64,000 bases of DNA from assembly GCA_030430075.1 (NCBI GenBank), contig JAUIGN010000004.1, forward strand, positions 62,001-126,000, given 5' to 3'. The DNA is from a bacterium. Its GTDB lineage: Bacteria > Planctomycetota > Planctomycetia > Pirellulales > Pirellulaceae. Shown here in pieces: positions 1 to 15,000 of this stretch. The position numbers and the translations under genes are program-made. Every line of letters begins with the position of its first letter. Position 1 is the stretch's first letter. A model generated the notes under the pieces. The model worked only from the letters and a program-made list of their open reading frames with translations. It did no database searches and had not been told where the DNA came from.

Positions 1-3000
1 CAGCTGGACGTACTGGTCGCCAACTACGGCAGCGACACGCTGACCTACTTGCCGGGCCAGGGAGACGGCACGTTCGCCACCCCGCTCGACCTGGCCGTCG
101 ATGACGGGCCGAGCCAGGTTGGGACGGCCGACCTGGACGGTGACGGGGACTTGGACGCCTATACGGCGAATGTGGATGCCGGCTCGGTGTCGATCCTCTC
201 GATCGAACCAATTGCACCGACCGTTCGCTGGGTCCATCCGACGGGTGGCGACTGGGATGTGCCGAGCCACTGGAGCACGGGCCAGGTTCCCGGCAGTGGC
301 GACATTGTCTTGATTGATGTGCCCGGCGACGTCGAAATTCGACCCATCAACACGGTTTCACTCGCCGGTCTCTACAGCAACGAAAGAATCGTGGTTGGTG
401 GCGGGACCTTGGACCTTGACGGCCCGAGCCTGTTGGCGGCTGGCCTGCAATTGCATGGCGGCCAACTGACCGGTAGCGGTGAGGTCCGGTTGAGAGGCGC
501 AAGCGCCTGGTCGGGCGGCGCGGCATTCGCCGTCCAAGGCGCTGTCACGAATGAAGGGACGTTCACGATGACCGGCGGTGGTGATCGCCGCCTGCATGGG
601 ACGCTGCGGAACGCCGGCGTGATGGTCAATTCGCTTTCTCAGAATCTCGAGTTCGACAGCGGAACGCTTGTCAACCTGGCCGGCGGTGTCTTCGAACTGC
701 GTTCGAGCGAACTGGTCGACCTGGCCGGAACGAACCTGTTTGTCAATGCGGGATCCTTCATTCAGCCGGGCGGAATGCCGCGTGGTGAGATCGACGTCCC
801 CTTCCACAACCTGGGCGGTGTGGTTGACGTGATGGCAGGCGAACTGCTCGTGAATTCCGGCGGGCTGTCCGAGGACGGCGCCTATCGAGTGGCGGCAAAT
901 GCCAAGCTGACGATTGCCAACGGGACGCACACGTTTTCGGGAGACAATCGAATCGAAGGCGACGGCGCGTTCCTTCTCAATAACGACAGCGGTCTGATCG
1001 CCGCTGCCGGGGCGATTGTCACCTTCGACTTTAGCAGTGCTGCGGCCGAACTCCGCGGGAGCTACCTGGGCGGCAGTGGCGAATTCGTCAACGCAGGGAG
1101 TCTCTCCTGGCAGGGCACTCGGCTGCAGGCATCAGGCGGGTTCAGCAACGAGGGCGTGTTCACCATTCCGGATGGAGGAGATCGCCGGATCTCCGGTCCC
1201 TTTACGACGGCCGGCAGGGTGGTGGATCGGTTCGGGGGTGTGGTCGAAGTGATCGACACCACGTTGACCATTGCCGCGGGCGGCGTCTACGAGTTGCGGG
1301 CCGGCAAGCTGGACTACGCCGGCTCTGGGAGACTCGTTAACCAGGGAACGCTGCAGACTTCCGGATCGGGCGAACGACAGACCGATATCCCCTTCGACAA
1401 CGGGGGGCTGGTCGAAGTCCTTTCCGGCACGCTGCTGGTTCGCAGAAACGGCACGCACGACGGGGGCACGTTCACGGTTTCGGATGGTGCACTGCTCCGC
1501 TTCCGCGATGCTACGCACAACTTCTACGGCGCGAATACCATCAATGGCCCAGGCTCCGCCCAGATCGAGGGCGGTACCTTTCATGTGACCGACGGTTCAA
1601 CGTTGACCTACGACCTTCCGTCGCCCGGCTTTCGCCAGTGGAACGGAGAGTTGAACGGTACGGGCACGCACCACAACCTGGGCGTGTTCCAGTGGAACGC
1701 GGGCACCGTGCGGGGCGACGGCCAGTTCCTTAACGAGGGGACGTTCAACCTGACCGGCGGCGACCGGAGGTTCCTGTGGGGCAACTTCAACAATGCCGGA
1801 GCGTTCGAGGACACGGCGACTGGAGATCTGGAGATGGTCAATGCGACCTTCACCAATACGGTCGACGGGTACTACCACCACACGCGCGGCCGAATTGATC
1901 GCGACGGCGGCTTCGCGCGCTTCGACAACCTGGGGACCTACCGGGCCGATGGTGGTTCGACGGAAGTTGTTGTCGATGTGGTCTTCAACAATACGAGCAC
2001 CGACGTGCAGGTCGACAGCGGCACACTGTTGTTGCAGAGCGGCGGAACGCAGACCGACGCGACGTTCACCTTGGCGGACGACACGCTGCTACGGTTCGGC
2101 GGGAACACGTACACGTTTGCCGGCAACAGTCTCATCACCGGCCCCGGTTCGGCGCAAATCGAGACCGGCATCCTGAACGTCCCGGATGACTCGACGTTGA
2201 CGTACGATCTTCCGTCGCCCGGCTTTCGCCACTGGAACGGAGAGTTGAACGGTACGGGTACGCACCACAACCTGGGCGTGTTCCAGTGGAACGCGGGCAC
2301 CGTGCGGGGTGACGGGCAATTCCTCAACGAGGGGACGTTCAACCTGACCGGCGGCGACCGGAGGTTCCTGTGGGGCAACTTCAACAATGCCGGGGCATTC
2401 GAGGATACGGCGACCGGGGACCTGGAGATGGTCAATGCGACCTTCACCAATACGGTCGACGGGCACTACCATCACACGCGCGGTCGGATCGATCGCGACG
2501 GCGGCTTCGCACGCTTCGACAACCTGGGGACCTACCGGGCCGACGGTGGTTCGACGGAAGTCGTTGTCGATGTGGTCTTCAACAACACGAACACCAACGT
2601 TCAGGTCGACAGCGGAACGCTGTTGTTGCAGAGCGGCGGGACGCAGACCGACGCGACGTTCACCTTGGCGGACAGCACGCTGCTGCGGTTCGGCGGGAAT
2701 ACATACGCCTTTGCCGGCAACAGCCTCATCACCGGCCCCGGTTCGGCGCAAATCGAGACCGGCACCCTCACCGTCCCTGATAACTCGACGTTGACGTACG
2801 ATCTTCCGTCGCCCGGCTTTCGCCAGTGGAACGGAGAGTTGAACGGTACGGGTACGCACCACAACCTGGGCGTGTTCCAGTGGAACGCGGGCAGGTTGCG
2901 GGGCGACGGACAGTTTCTCAACGAGGGGACGTTTAACTTGACCGGCGGCGACCGGCACTTCCTGTGGGGCAACTTCATCAACGCCGGCTCTTTCCAGCAC

Positions 3001-6000
3001 ACGGCGACCGGCGACCTGGAGATGATCGACTCGACCTTCACCAACACGGTCGACGGGTACTACCATCACACGCGCGGCCGGATCGACCGCGACGGCGGCT
3101 TCGCCCGCTTCAATAACTTGGGGACCTACCGGGCCGATGGCGGTTCGACGGAAGTCATCATTGATGTGGTCTTCAACAACACGAACACGAACGTGCAGAT
3201 CGACAGCGGCACACTATTGGTGCAGAGCGGCGGGACGCAGACCGATGCGACGTTCACCGTGGCGGACGGGACGCTGCTCCGTTTCGGGGGAAACACGTAC
3301 ACGTTTGACGGCGAGAACCTCATCACCGGTCCCGGTTCGGCGCAAATCGAGACCGGCACGCTGACCGTGCCGGCCGACTCGACGCTGACCTACGATCTTC
3401 CCTCGCCCGGCTTTCGCCAGTGGAACGGTGAGCTGAACGGCTCGGGCAGGCACCACAATCTGGGTGTATTCCAGTGGAACGCGGGAACGGTGCGGGGCGA
3501 CGGCCAGTTCCTCAACGACGGGACGTTCAACCTGACCGGCGGCGACCGGCACTTCCTGTGGGGCAACTTCAACAACGCCGGTTCCTTTCATCATACGGCG
3601 ACCGGCGACCTGGACATGATCAACACCACCTTCAACAACCTGGAGGGCGGTGTCTACGATCACGTCAATGGCCGGATCGATCGGGACGGCGGCTTTGCGA
3701 ACTTCCACAACGCGGGCACGTACTCGGCAAATGCCGGCAGTGGCCAGGTGATCGTCGATGTCTCCCTGTCGAACACGGGAGTTATCGAGACGGGGACCAG
3801 CACGCTGCTGATGAATCGAGGTTACACGCACCTCGACGGTGAGATTCGAATCGACGGTGGCGTGTTAAGTTCCAGTTCGGCCGTTCACCTCCAGGCCGGC
3901 GCGCTTGTCGGTACGGGAACATTTGCCGGCGCGTTGACCAATTCGGGCACGATTCGGCCCAACGGCGCCGCTGCCGCCGGGCGACTTACGGTCAATGGAA
4001 ACTACGTGCAGACCGCCGCCGGTCGACTGTCCGTCGATATCGGCGGCCCCGATGCGGGAACGAACTACGACCAGCTCAACGTCGTCGGTTCGGCGGACAT
4101 CGGTGGTGTTCTGGACCTGCACGCCATCGGCGGCTTCGTGCCGGCCCAGGGACAGCGGTTTGACGTGGTGACGTTCGCGATCCCGATTGGAACCGGTCAA
4201 TTCGACGAGATCACCGGCAACCCGGTCGCCGACAACGCGGTGTTGACGCCTGAGCTGCAAGTGGATCGGATTTCACTGGTCACCGGGCCAGACCAGACCG
4301 GCCCCCGGGTGATTGCCTTGGGTGAATTGCAGCCGGCGGCAACCTCCGTGTTGGTGACGTTCTCCGAACACCTGACGGCCACCTCGTTCACGGTGGATGA
4401 CGTCACGTTAACGGACCCGGATGGTGAGGTGCCCGTTACGGCGGTCGTCGTCGACAACGCGGACAATCGCTTTCGCATCGAATTCCCACCATTGCTGCGG
4501 GCCGGTTTGTACACGCTGACGATCGGGCCCGACATCGTCGACCGCGTCGGCAACCTGATGGACCAGGACGCCAACGGCATCCCGGGTGACGCGTTCACCT
4601 TCACGACATCGCTGATCGACACCACGAATCCCGCCGTCGCCGCGATCACGCCGACCGGCACCCTGGCAACCGCCATTTCCTCGGCGACCGTTACCTTCAG
4701 CGAGCCGTTGCGGGAGGAGACGTTCACCGCCGCAGATCTTGTGATTCGCCGTCCTGACGGGTCGCTGGTGGACGGCGCTGGTATCTCGGTCACCGCAAGC
4801 ACGGGGACGTCGTTTACGATCGATATCGACCCGCCGCTGAGCGACGCCGGAATCCACCACGTGTCGATCGGTCCGGAGATCGAAGACGTTAACGCGAACC
4901 AGATGACGGGGGCATTCGAAACGACCTGGACGATCGATCCCACACGGCGTTTTGTCTTGGCCGAGGAAAGTCAATTCAGCCTGGCGGGCGTCTCCGTCGC
5001 CGGCCAGGAGATCTATCCCAGCGGCGTTGGCTGGTTGGGCGACGAGCAGCGGGTGGTGTTGGCCGGAGGCGATCGGGATGGCACGAACACCACCAGCAGC
5101 GTTGTGGAGACCGACCGGGATGGAACCGTCCTGAGCTCGTTCCGGCTTCCCCTGTTTCCGCTCGACGGCGTCGACGTCAATGCCGGCGGCAATTTGGCGC
5201 TGACGAAAGCGGGAAGCGGCGGCGTCGAGGGCGCGCTGTATGTCGTCGATCGAGCCGGCACGCAGCTCGAGCGGGTCGCCATCGATCCGCCGGCCGGCAA
5301 GGCAGCCGGCATTCAAACGTTGGACAACGGCCAGTACCTGGTCGTCAACAATGCCAGCGCGCCGGACATCAAACATTTCGACGCAACCGGCGCGCTCATC
5401 GCGAGCCTCTCGTTGGGCGGACGGGTCGGTGGCGACGCCGAAGGGATCGGGCTCGATCCATTCACCGGTCACTATTTCGTTGCCGACGATGTGCGGCGTG
5501 AGCTGGTGGTTATCGATCCGGTTTCCACGGAAGTCGTGGCAATCATCGACACGGGGGCGACGGGTCTGGACGACCCGGAAGGGATCGCCTTCGACGCGGT
5601 AACAGGGCAAGTGATTGTGGTGTCGAGCGACGATCAGGCGGTCGCCTTCTTCGACCGCAGCGTGCAACGGGTCGAGTTGGCCTCGGTGAGTCCATCGATC
5701 ACGGAAGGAAACACGGCTGAAGTCACGTTGAGACGTTTCGGCGACCTCGACCAAGGGCTGACCGTTCAGTTGTCGTCGACGCACCAGCCGCTGCAACTGC
5801 CGAGCAGTGTGACTTTTCTGCCTGGAGAGGGCGAGCGGCAAGTCACTGTTTCCTTGCCCGACGACACCAATCCGCAAGTGACTTCGTCGCTGTCGATCAC
5901 GGCCGGCGGATCGACCAACACCGGTGCCCCGCTGCTCGACAGCCAACTCGACCTGGCCATCATCGACGATGACCAGATTGTCGTCACGATCGACGTGGCC

Positions 6001-9000
6001 GATTTGGTCGTCGTGGGCGCCGTCGCGCCGATCGGTACGATTTCGATCGCCGAACCGCTGACGGCCGGCGAGCTGCGGTTTGACCTGGCGGCCAGCGGTG
6101 ACGACCATTCCAGGTTCTCGAGCGGCCCGATTGCACTCGGCGCCATAACCGCCTCCTTGTTCGGCGAGGCGCAAAGTGCGTCCATCTTTCAAGACGAGGT
6201 GACGCTGACCGTGACCCCCCGGCTGATGCTGCCCGGTGGTGGTTCGCTTGCCTTCCCCCAGTTTGCAGCGACGCGGTCGTTCCAGGCACGCAGTGATGCC
6301 AACCCTTCGCTGGCGCTGTCCGGGGAAACGACCGTCGCCGAACAGGGCGCGCCGATCACGCTGACCGTGACGCGTGACGACTTTGACTTTGCGCAGCCGG
6401 TGACGGTGGCACTGGCCCTGAGTGGTGCGGTGGACGAAGCGTCCATTCCGTCGGAGGTGATCATTCCGGCCGACGAAGCCAGTGCGACGTTCACGCTTCA
6501 GCCTGTTCACGACGGGGTCTTGGACGGCTCGCAGACCGTAACCGTGACGGCAACCGCAACGGGCCTGACCGCCGCTGCACGCACGGTCACGATCACGGAT
6601 TCGGACGCCGTCACGCTGCGGGCGGCCAATGTTCAACTCCCGGCGACGGCCGCCATTGGAGACCCGATCACGATCTCCTGGGATGTGCAGAATCTCGGTA
6701 ACGCCGTGACCCCCGGAGGGTGGCGGGAACGCGTGTTCTTGAAGAGTTCGAGCGGATCGCTTCACCTGCTGGGGCAAGTTGACATTGTCGACGCACTGCA
6801 AGCCGATGGAACGGTTCATCGTGAGGCGACGTTTGACGTGCCGGTCCGTGGAATCGGCGGCCAGATGACGGCGGTGGTCGACTTCAGCAACCTGGGATTC
6901 ACCGCCGCGACGCAATCCGCCGAGTCGTCGGGGGCGGTCGACATCCCGTTGGCCCTCTTCCTGACATTGCCCGATGGTCAACCGGCCAGCTTCCGCGAAG
7001 ACTCGGACGGGTATCTCGATATCATCGGCTCGGGCGAGATCTCCAAGTCGAATCTCGTGGCGGTCAGCCTGACCTCCAGCTTGGGGGACCTGGTGTTGGA
7101 TGCCAACTCGGTGGAATTGGGTCACATCTTCCATTCGCCGCATTTGGTACGCGTCGGCTTCGACGTGCTCAAGGATCTTCTCGTGGAAGGGGACGAGCTG
7201 GCAACGATCACTGCGACGGCGGTCGGCTATCAGCCCGCCACGTTGGAGATCACGGTGTTGGACAACCGTCCACCCGACCTGCTTCCGGGGACGGACATCG
7301 GCGCCCTGACGGAGAACGAGAGCTACACCAATACCGTGGTCGCCGAATTCTTCGTCGACGATGATGCGTTTCACGGTGACTATCAGTTTGTCCTGACTGG
7401 CGCCGATGCGGACAAGTTCTACGTTCGCCAAGAGGGTGACCATTTCGAGCTGCGTTTTGACACGACGTTCGTGTTCGATGCGGAGTCGACGTCTGAGCTG
7501 GCGGTCACCGTATCGGTCAAGGACTTGGGCCTGGATGCCGTGGAGCGGTTCGGGCTGCTCGAATACACCTTTCCAGTTACCGACGTTCCGGAACCGGACC
7601 TGGTCGTGTCGGGCATCGTGATGCCGGCCGGTCCGATCATCGCTGACCCGGCCACCCTGTTGATCGAATGGCAGGTCAGCAACGGGGGGCTCGACCCGGT
7701 CACCCACTGGAATGACCGGATTCAACTGGTCGACGAGAACGGCCATCTTCGCGCCACGGCGGAGATCTCACAACACCACACGTTGGCTGCGGGCGAGACG
7801 GCGACGTTTGCTACCGAGATCTTGCTGCCACCGGCCGAAATCGGTCGGTTTCGAGCGGTCATCACGGCCGATCACGACGACCAGATCGAAGAGTACGCCT
7901 TCGACGCGAACAACACCTCGGTTTCGTCGGGCACGACCGACGTCATGGTGATCCCCTACGCGGACCTGGTCGTGGATGAGTTCATCTCGACATCCGGTGC
8001 GACGGCAGGCCTGGCCCAGCCGGTCGACCTGCAGTGGACCATCAGCAACCAGGGGATTGGTATCACCGATGTTGCCACCTGGAATGAAGAGGTCTTCATT
8101 GCCACGGACCCGCAGCGCGGCAACTTGAGAAGTATTGGCCGTTTCGTCCGCGTCGGAGAATTGGATGTGGGGCAGTCGTACCAGCGCAACGTCAGCGTCA
8201 GCATTCCTGCCGATCTGACGCCGGGCGACTATTTTCTCTTCCTGAACACCGGTGGTCCGTTCGAATTTCTCTTTGGAGACAACTGGTCCGATGGGATTCC
8301 GATCGAGGTGACCGATGTCCCGCGGCCGGACCTGGTCGTGACCCAGATCGAGAACGGGACCACCGGGCTGGAAGGGACGAATGTCGACGTCAGCTGGACG
8401 ATCCGTAACCAGGGGCCCGTTGCCACCGATGCAATCTGGACCGATCAGATCCGGCTCCGCAAGGAGGGCGAGTCGACGACGTTGGTACTGGGGACGTTCA
8501 GTGTGATCGAGCGGGTTGATCCCGGAAAGACGCTGACGCGTACCGAGTCAGTACGCCTGCCCGACCGGATTCAGGGCAGTTACGAGATCATTGTCGTGAC
8601 CAACGCCGGCCGGCAGTTGTTTGAAAAGGAGACGGCCAACAACGAACTCACCAGCTTGACGACGATGCTGGTAACACCTCAGCCGCGGCCTGACCTGCGA
8701 CTCGATGCGAATACCATCATCGTGCCGGACTCGGTGGATGCCGGCGGAACGTTTTCCGTCGAATTCGACGTGCTGAACCTGGGCACGTCCGACACGCTTG
8801 CCGGAGCCCAGTGGTTTGACGAGATCTACCTCTCGCTGGACGATCGCGTCAGCGGCGACGATCTGCAGCTCGGCCGCCTGCCGAACATCTCCGCGCTCAA
8901 CCAGAACCAGGCGTATCACCAGGTAACCAACTCGATCGAAGTCCCCATCCTGTACCGTGGCGAGGTCTTCGTGCTGTTCGTGACGGACGCCGATCAACAG

Positions 9001-12000
9001 GTGGCGGAATGGCCGCACGAATCAAACAACACGGCGATTGTGCCGATTTTCGTTAACCCGTTTCCGCTCAGCGATCTGGTGGTCAGCGACGTTGCCGTCC
9101 CCGGGCAGTCGATTGCCGGCGCGACCTTCGACGTTGCCTACTCGGTCGACAACCTGGGGACGGGCGAGACGAATGTCGGCGCGTGGAGCGAGCAGATCTG
9201 GCTGACCAGCGACAAGGACCGGCCCAACCCGAGCCGCGGCGACCTGCTCCTGACGACGATCGAATACACCGGCGGTGTGCTCGCCAAAGGCGCCGGCTAT
9301 GACCGCCAGGTGAGCGTGACCATACCAGAGACCGTGGACGCCGCGCAGTACTATATCGTGCCCTGGGTGGATCCCTTCGACCAGGTCGTTGAAGAATCCT
9401 TGGCGGAGAATCTCAATCCCGACGCGCCCAACGACTTCAATGGGAGCAACTTCAAGGCACGTGGTATCGATATTCTTTCGCTCCGCGAGGAGCTGGTTTA
9501 CGAGAATCTGCAGGTCACACCTTCCGCCACGGGCGGCGAGGAGTTTACGGTGACCTGGACGGTCCGCAATCAGGGCAATGGCGTCAGCCGCAATGACCTG
9601 CCGGACCGCGTGTACATCTCGTCCACACCGAACCGGCATGCCGACGGGAATGTTTCCTGGCACCTGGGAGATTTCCCGGTCCCCAAAGTTCTGCAGCCGG
9701 GCGAGTCGTACACCACGACGGAGACGGTCACGCTGGCGCCCAATGTGTTCGGCAGTCACATCATTGTCGAGACGGCCTACGACCGTGACGAGACATTCAA
9801 CAATTCGGTGACCGCGGCAACGGCAGTGACTCGCCAGCCGGCCGATCTTCAGGTGACGTCCGTCGAGGTGCTCGAACCGACCGTGCCGGCCGGCCAGGAA
9901 GTGACGGTTCGGTACCAGGTCAGCAACCAATCGGAGCACGCGGTCTGGCCGGAAACGAAGGTCTGGGAAGACCAGATCTGGTTGTCGCCGGATCCGAATT
10001 TCAGCCCGTCGATCTTTGGAATTCGTGATCGTAATCGGCGCCTGGCCGCGATCAACATTTCCCACGATCCGTTGCTCCAGCAAGGCGGTTCGTACAGCCG
10101 CGACGTGAAGGTCACGATCCCGGAAGACTGGGAAGGCGACGTCTATCTCTACGTGTTTACCAATACGCGGCGGAGCCGGACGCCGCTTCACGTCATGGAG
10201 CCGCGCCGCGATCCGGACAACGGGTCGAATGCCGGCGACTTGCTGAACTTCACCCAGAAGGAGGTATTTGAAACCACCGGCAACAACTTGCGGATCGAAC
10301 CGATCACGATCACCAAGTCGTTCCCCAATCTGAGGATCACCGGCTTTTCGGCGCCGACGACGGTCGTTGCCGGCAACCAAATCACCGTCGACTACACGGT
10401 GGTCAATGATGGTGACCAGCCGATCGAGGATCAGGGCTGGACGGATTCGATTCTCCTGTCGCAGGATGGCTCGTTGGATTCTCGCGATCACCTGCCGTTC
10501 GACTACTTGCGGCCGGTCATCGGCAACTCGGGGCCGATCCCAGGGCGTTACCAGAAGGCGTCACTTTCCGAGTCGCGGACGTTGGCCCCGGGGGAGAGTT
10601 ACAGCGGCCAGATTTCGTTGACCGTTCCCCATCAGATTGCCGGCGAGTTTCAGTTGATTCTGGCAATCGATTCGGGGATCCAGGATTCCGTCTCCCGCCA
10701 ATCCAGCACCATCTACCCGGCCTTGCTGGGGATCAGTGTGGGCGGAGACCAGATCGACGAGTTTTCCGGCGAGGCGGACAACCAGCTCGGACGGACGCTC
10801 ACCATCACACCGTTTTCCTTTCCTGACTTCGTCGTGCAGACGCCGGTCTCCGTTGCAACCGAACTGGTGCGCGGACAGGACGCCGCGGTGACCTACACCG
10901 TGGAGAACCGGGGCGGTCTGCCGTTTTTCGTCGAGGATGAATGGACCGATCTGGTCTACTTGTCACGTGACGGTTTTCTGGATCCGGCCATTGATATCCT
11001 GGTGGCGTCGAGGAGCGTTACGCGGAATCAGTTCGTCGGCAACACCTATCAAGTTACGACAGAATTCCAGGTTCCCACGTCGCTGCCCCAAGATGCCTAC
11101 CATGTGCTGGTGGTGACGGATTCGCCCGGCGAGCGGTTGGGCCAGGTGCCCAGCCGGGTGACCGAAGGACTGGAGAACGTCTACAACGGTCCCCGCGACC
11201 TGGAGAACTTTGCGGCCTCCAGTCTTCTGGAAATTGCCACGCCGCCAACCTCGAATCTGCAGGTCACCTCAGCTGCTATCTCGCCGGCCAATGCCCAGGC
11301 TGGCGACCTGTTGACGGTCGAGTGGACCGTCACCAATGCGGGCGACGAAGTGATTGCCGGCGTCTGGAACGACGGACTGTTTCTCTCCTCCGACGCATCC
11401 TGGGACTTGAGCGATCGGCATCTCGGCAACGTCCGCATCACGCCCACGTCAGGTTCGTCGGCCATGCATCTGGAACCGGGAGCCAGCTACACACGAACGG
11501 CGACGGTCACCATTCCTGCCGTCTCACCGGCCGAATATCGGGTAATCGTGCGTACCGATATTCTCAACCAGATTCCCGAAGGCGCGTTTGAACCGGACAA
11601 CATCACGGCGTCGTCCAACACGGTGGCGATCGAGGCAGAGACGCTGCTGCTGAACGTCACACATGATTTTCAAATGACCGCCGGTTCCGAGAAACTGTAC
11701 CAGATCGACGTGGCGTCGGATCAAACGCTCCGCATTGACGTGCAGTCCGCGGCCCCGAACACGACGACCGAGATCTACGCCCGTTACGACTTCGCGCCGA
11801 CCACGGCCAACTTCGACGCCCAATATGAAGGCCGCCTTTCCGCCCATCCCACGGCCCTCATCCCTTCCACGCAACTCGGACGGTACTACATCCTGGTTCG
11901 GCACTCGGGTGCGGGGGACCTTCCCACCGATCTCGAGATCACCGTCCGGGCACTGCCGTTGGCGATCACCGATGTCTTCACCGATGCCGGCGGTGACGGT

Positions 12001-15000
12001 CGCTACGTCACGACGGAGATTCGTGGAGCCCAGTTCCAGGACGGGGCGTTGGTAAAGCTCTCGCGACCGGGAATTGCCGAGGTGTTACCGGTCGACGTCT
12101 TGCGGCTGAACAACAGTCGTCTCCTGGCCCGGTTCGATTTTACCGGGTTGCCGCGGGGGCTGTACGACGTGGAAGTTATCAACCCGGATGGCAACACGGC
12201 GACGATCCCGTATCGCTTCCTGATCGAACGGGCGATCGAGCCGGACGTCACGATCGGACTGGGAGGCGACGACATCATCGCGGCGGGACGCAGTGCGACG
12301 TTCGCCGTGACTCTATTGAATCGTTCGAACCTCGATGCCCCTTACACGGTGTTCAACGTCGGCGCGCCGAATTTGGGGTTGAACGACTACGTGCTCAGCT
12401 TCCCGTACCTGCAGATGACCAGCAACGTGCGCGGCGTGCCGACCGGTCCGCAGAGTTCCGAGATTGCCGCGATCCCGTGGTTCAACCTGGAGTCGATCGT
12501 CAACGACGAGGGACAATATGTGACTTCCGGATACCTGTTCGATCAGCCGGCCAACCAGTTTTCCGGGTTTTCGATCAACGTGCTCACGTATCCCGGGCTG
12601 ATCGATGCCGCGCGTCAGAATCTGGCCGCCCTCCAGGCGGCGATCGCCGAACTCGTCCCCGCAGCGGCCGCCGAATTGGATGCGGGATTTGCCGGTCTGG
12701 AAGGGTTTGTGGATGCCCTCTTGGAGGCGTTCGGGCAGTCGCTTCCCGAGGGCTTCACATCCGAGGAAGTTGCCGAAGGACTGCAATTCCTCTTGACCGG
12801 AGTCAAGAAGCCGGCGGAGGCCTTTATCCCGTTCCGATTTCACCTGGCGGCGTCGGCGACCACCATGACGCGGGACGAGTTTATCCAGCAGCAGCGACAG
12901 TTGGCACTGGACCTTCGCGCGGCGATTCTGGAAAGCACGGAGGCACCTTCGGCGTTGCTGGCGATTGCCGGTGACCCGCAGAACTGGGCCGACCTGTACC
13001 TGGCGGCCCTTGAAGAAGCGGACATCCTCCGCGCGGAAGGGGACCGGGCACCCCTGCGTGAAAATCCTCAGGTTCTCAGCCTGATGGCAACACTGGCCAG
13101 CGGCATTCTATACGGGCCGGCGGGCACCAGTTATCGGAGTACGGGGGAGCTGCTGGCGTTCTTCGAAAACGTCCGCCAGTGGTACGGCCATGACCATGAA
13201 TTGATCGCACCCTACACGGAAGTCTCCCGGTTTGACCTCCAGGAAGGCGTCGTTGGCGAAGTCCGTCTTTCGACCCCGCCCGAGGCGGCCGACTTTGATC
13301 TTGGTCTGACCGCGCCGACCAACACGATCGTTTCGCATATCTTCGCCGTGTGGCCCGGTTTCGATGACAACTTCACAACCCAGAGCCTGCAGGATCTGAT
13401 CGTCGAAGACACGTTGCCGCCCGGCGTGCCGCAGCCACAGATCGACTATCCCGACGAGGGGACGGTCAATGACGCGGTGGTTGCCGTGGCACCGCCGCAA
13501 ACGCTGCTTTCCAACGGCTACGTCCCCGTGGAAACGCCGCTGCCCTGGAACATCAACTTCCAGAATCCGGCCCTGGACGGCGGTGGTGTGAGCGAGATTC
13601 GGGTGACGCAACCGATCGACGCGGGCCTTAATCAATACACGTTCAACCTGGGCAACATCGTCCTCGGCGATCTACAGATCCAACTGCCGGCCGGCCGAGC
13701 GCTCTTCGAGCGGGATTACGATTTCAGCCAGTCGCGCGGGTTCGTGCTCCGCGTCAGCAGCGGGATCGACTTGTACCACGATGACGGTCCGGTCGCGACC
13801 TGGACCCTGCAGGCCCTGGATCCCGTCACGGGACAGGTCATCAGCGACGACGCCGGCCCCCTCCTCCGCGGCGACCATCGTACGGGCACGGTCTCCTATC
13901 AGCTGGAAGCCCGGCACGACTTGCCTTCCGGCAGCCAACTGTCGGCCACGGCGTCGGTCCTGTTCAACCGGTTTGATGCGTATGCCAGCCTGCCGGCCAC
14001 GGTTCGTGTCGACAGCAGCGCCCCGGTCAGTGAGCTGGCCGTTTCGCAACTGAGCGCCACGCAGAACACGTTCGAAGTGACGTGGAACGCGGTAGAGGAA
14101 ACCGGCGGCAGTGGGTTTCGGCACCTGACCCTGTACGTGGCCGAGGACGGTGGCGACTTTCAGATCTGGCAGTCCCAGTTGAGCGAACGTAGCGGCACCG
14201 ATGTCTTCTTCGGTGAAGAGGGCGTCTCCTACGAATTTCTCGCCCTGGCCACCGACCTGGCCGGAAACCGCGAGGTTCCGGAGTACGGCGTGAACGTGGT
14301 GGACGACGGGTCGGGAGTCGACCTGGGCAGTCTGCCGACGTTCGATCAGTCGACGCCGGTCGATCTTGGTCCCCGCGTCGATCCGGCGGATCAGGTCTCG
14401 ACGAATCCGCTCTTCACGGCAGCACGACAGCAGCTGGAGAGCGTCGCGGACAGCGTCCGCCCCAGCGAGTTTCAGACGACGGTCGAGCCGTTCTCGGCAC
14501 GCCGTTTTGCGGCCGAATTTGGCGACTCCGGTGCCGGCATCGGTCCGCTGGCGATCGCCGAAGATCCCGCCGGCGGGTTTTTGATCTCAGGAGGCTTTAA
14601 CCGGGGGCAACTGTACCGCTTCGACGAAAACGGCGACGGTGGCTTTCTGACCAGCCTCGACCTGCCGATTTTCAACCTGGAGTTCGATCCGGTCGGGCGG
14701 CTGTGGGCCACGACCGGCGGCGGGCCGCTCGTCCAACTGGATCCCGTGACGGGTGGCGCGATCGCCCAGTATGGCGACGGGCTGACGATTGACCTGGCCG
14801 TTGATCCTACTTCGGGCGATATCTACGTGACCAGCAATCGAGGCGTGGAAGTATTTGATCCCCAGACTGAGACGTTTCGCCAGTTCAGCCGTGATCGAAA
14901 CCTGCGGTTCGGCAGCCTGGAGGTCGATCGCTTTGGCACCCTGTGGGGAACCACCTGGCCCGATCGTTCCCAGGTCGTCCGTTTCAATCATCGCGGGCGG

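Noticed and set aside
4408-7746. A 1,112-codon ORF on the minus strand inside the giant gene, and many shorter antisense ORFs
   Set aside because: It lies opposite well-defined domain repeats of the plus strand, its translation is Arg/His/Gly/Asp-rich without recognisable motifs, and long antisense ORFs are expected at this GC content.
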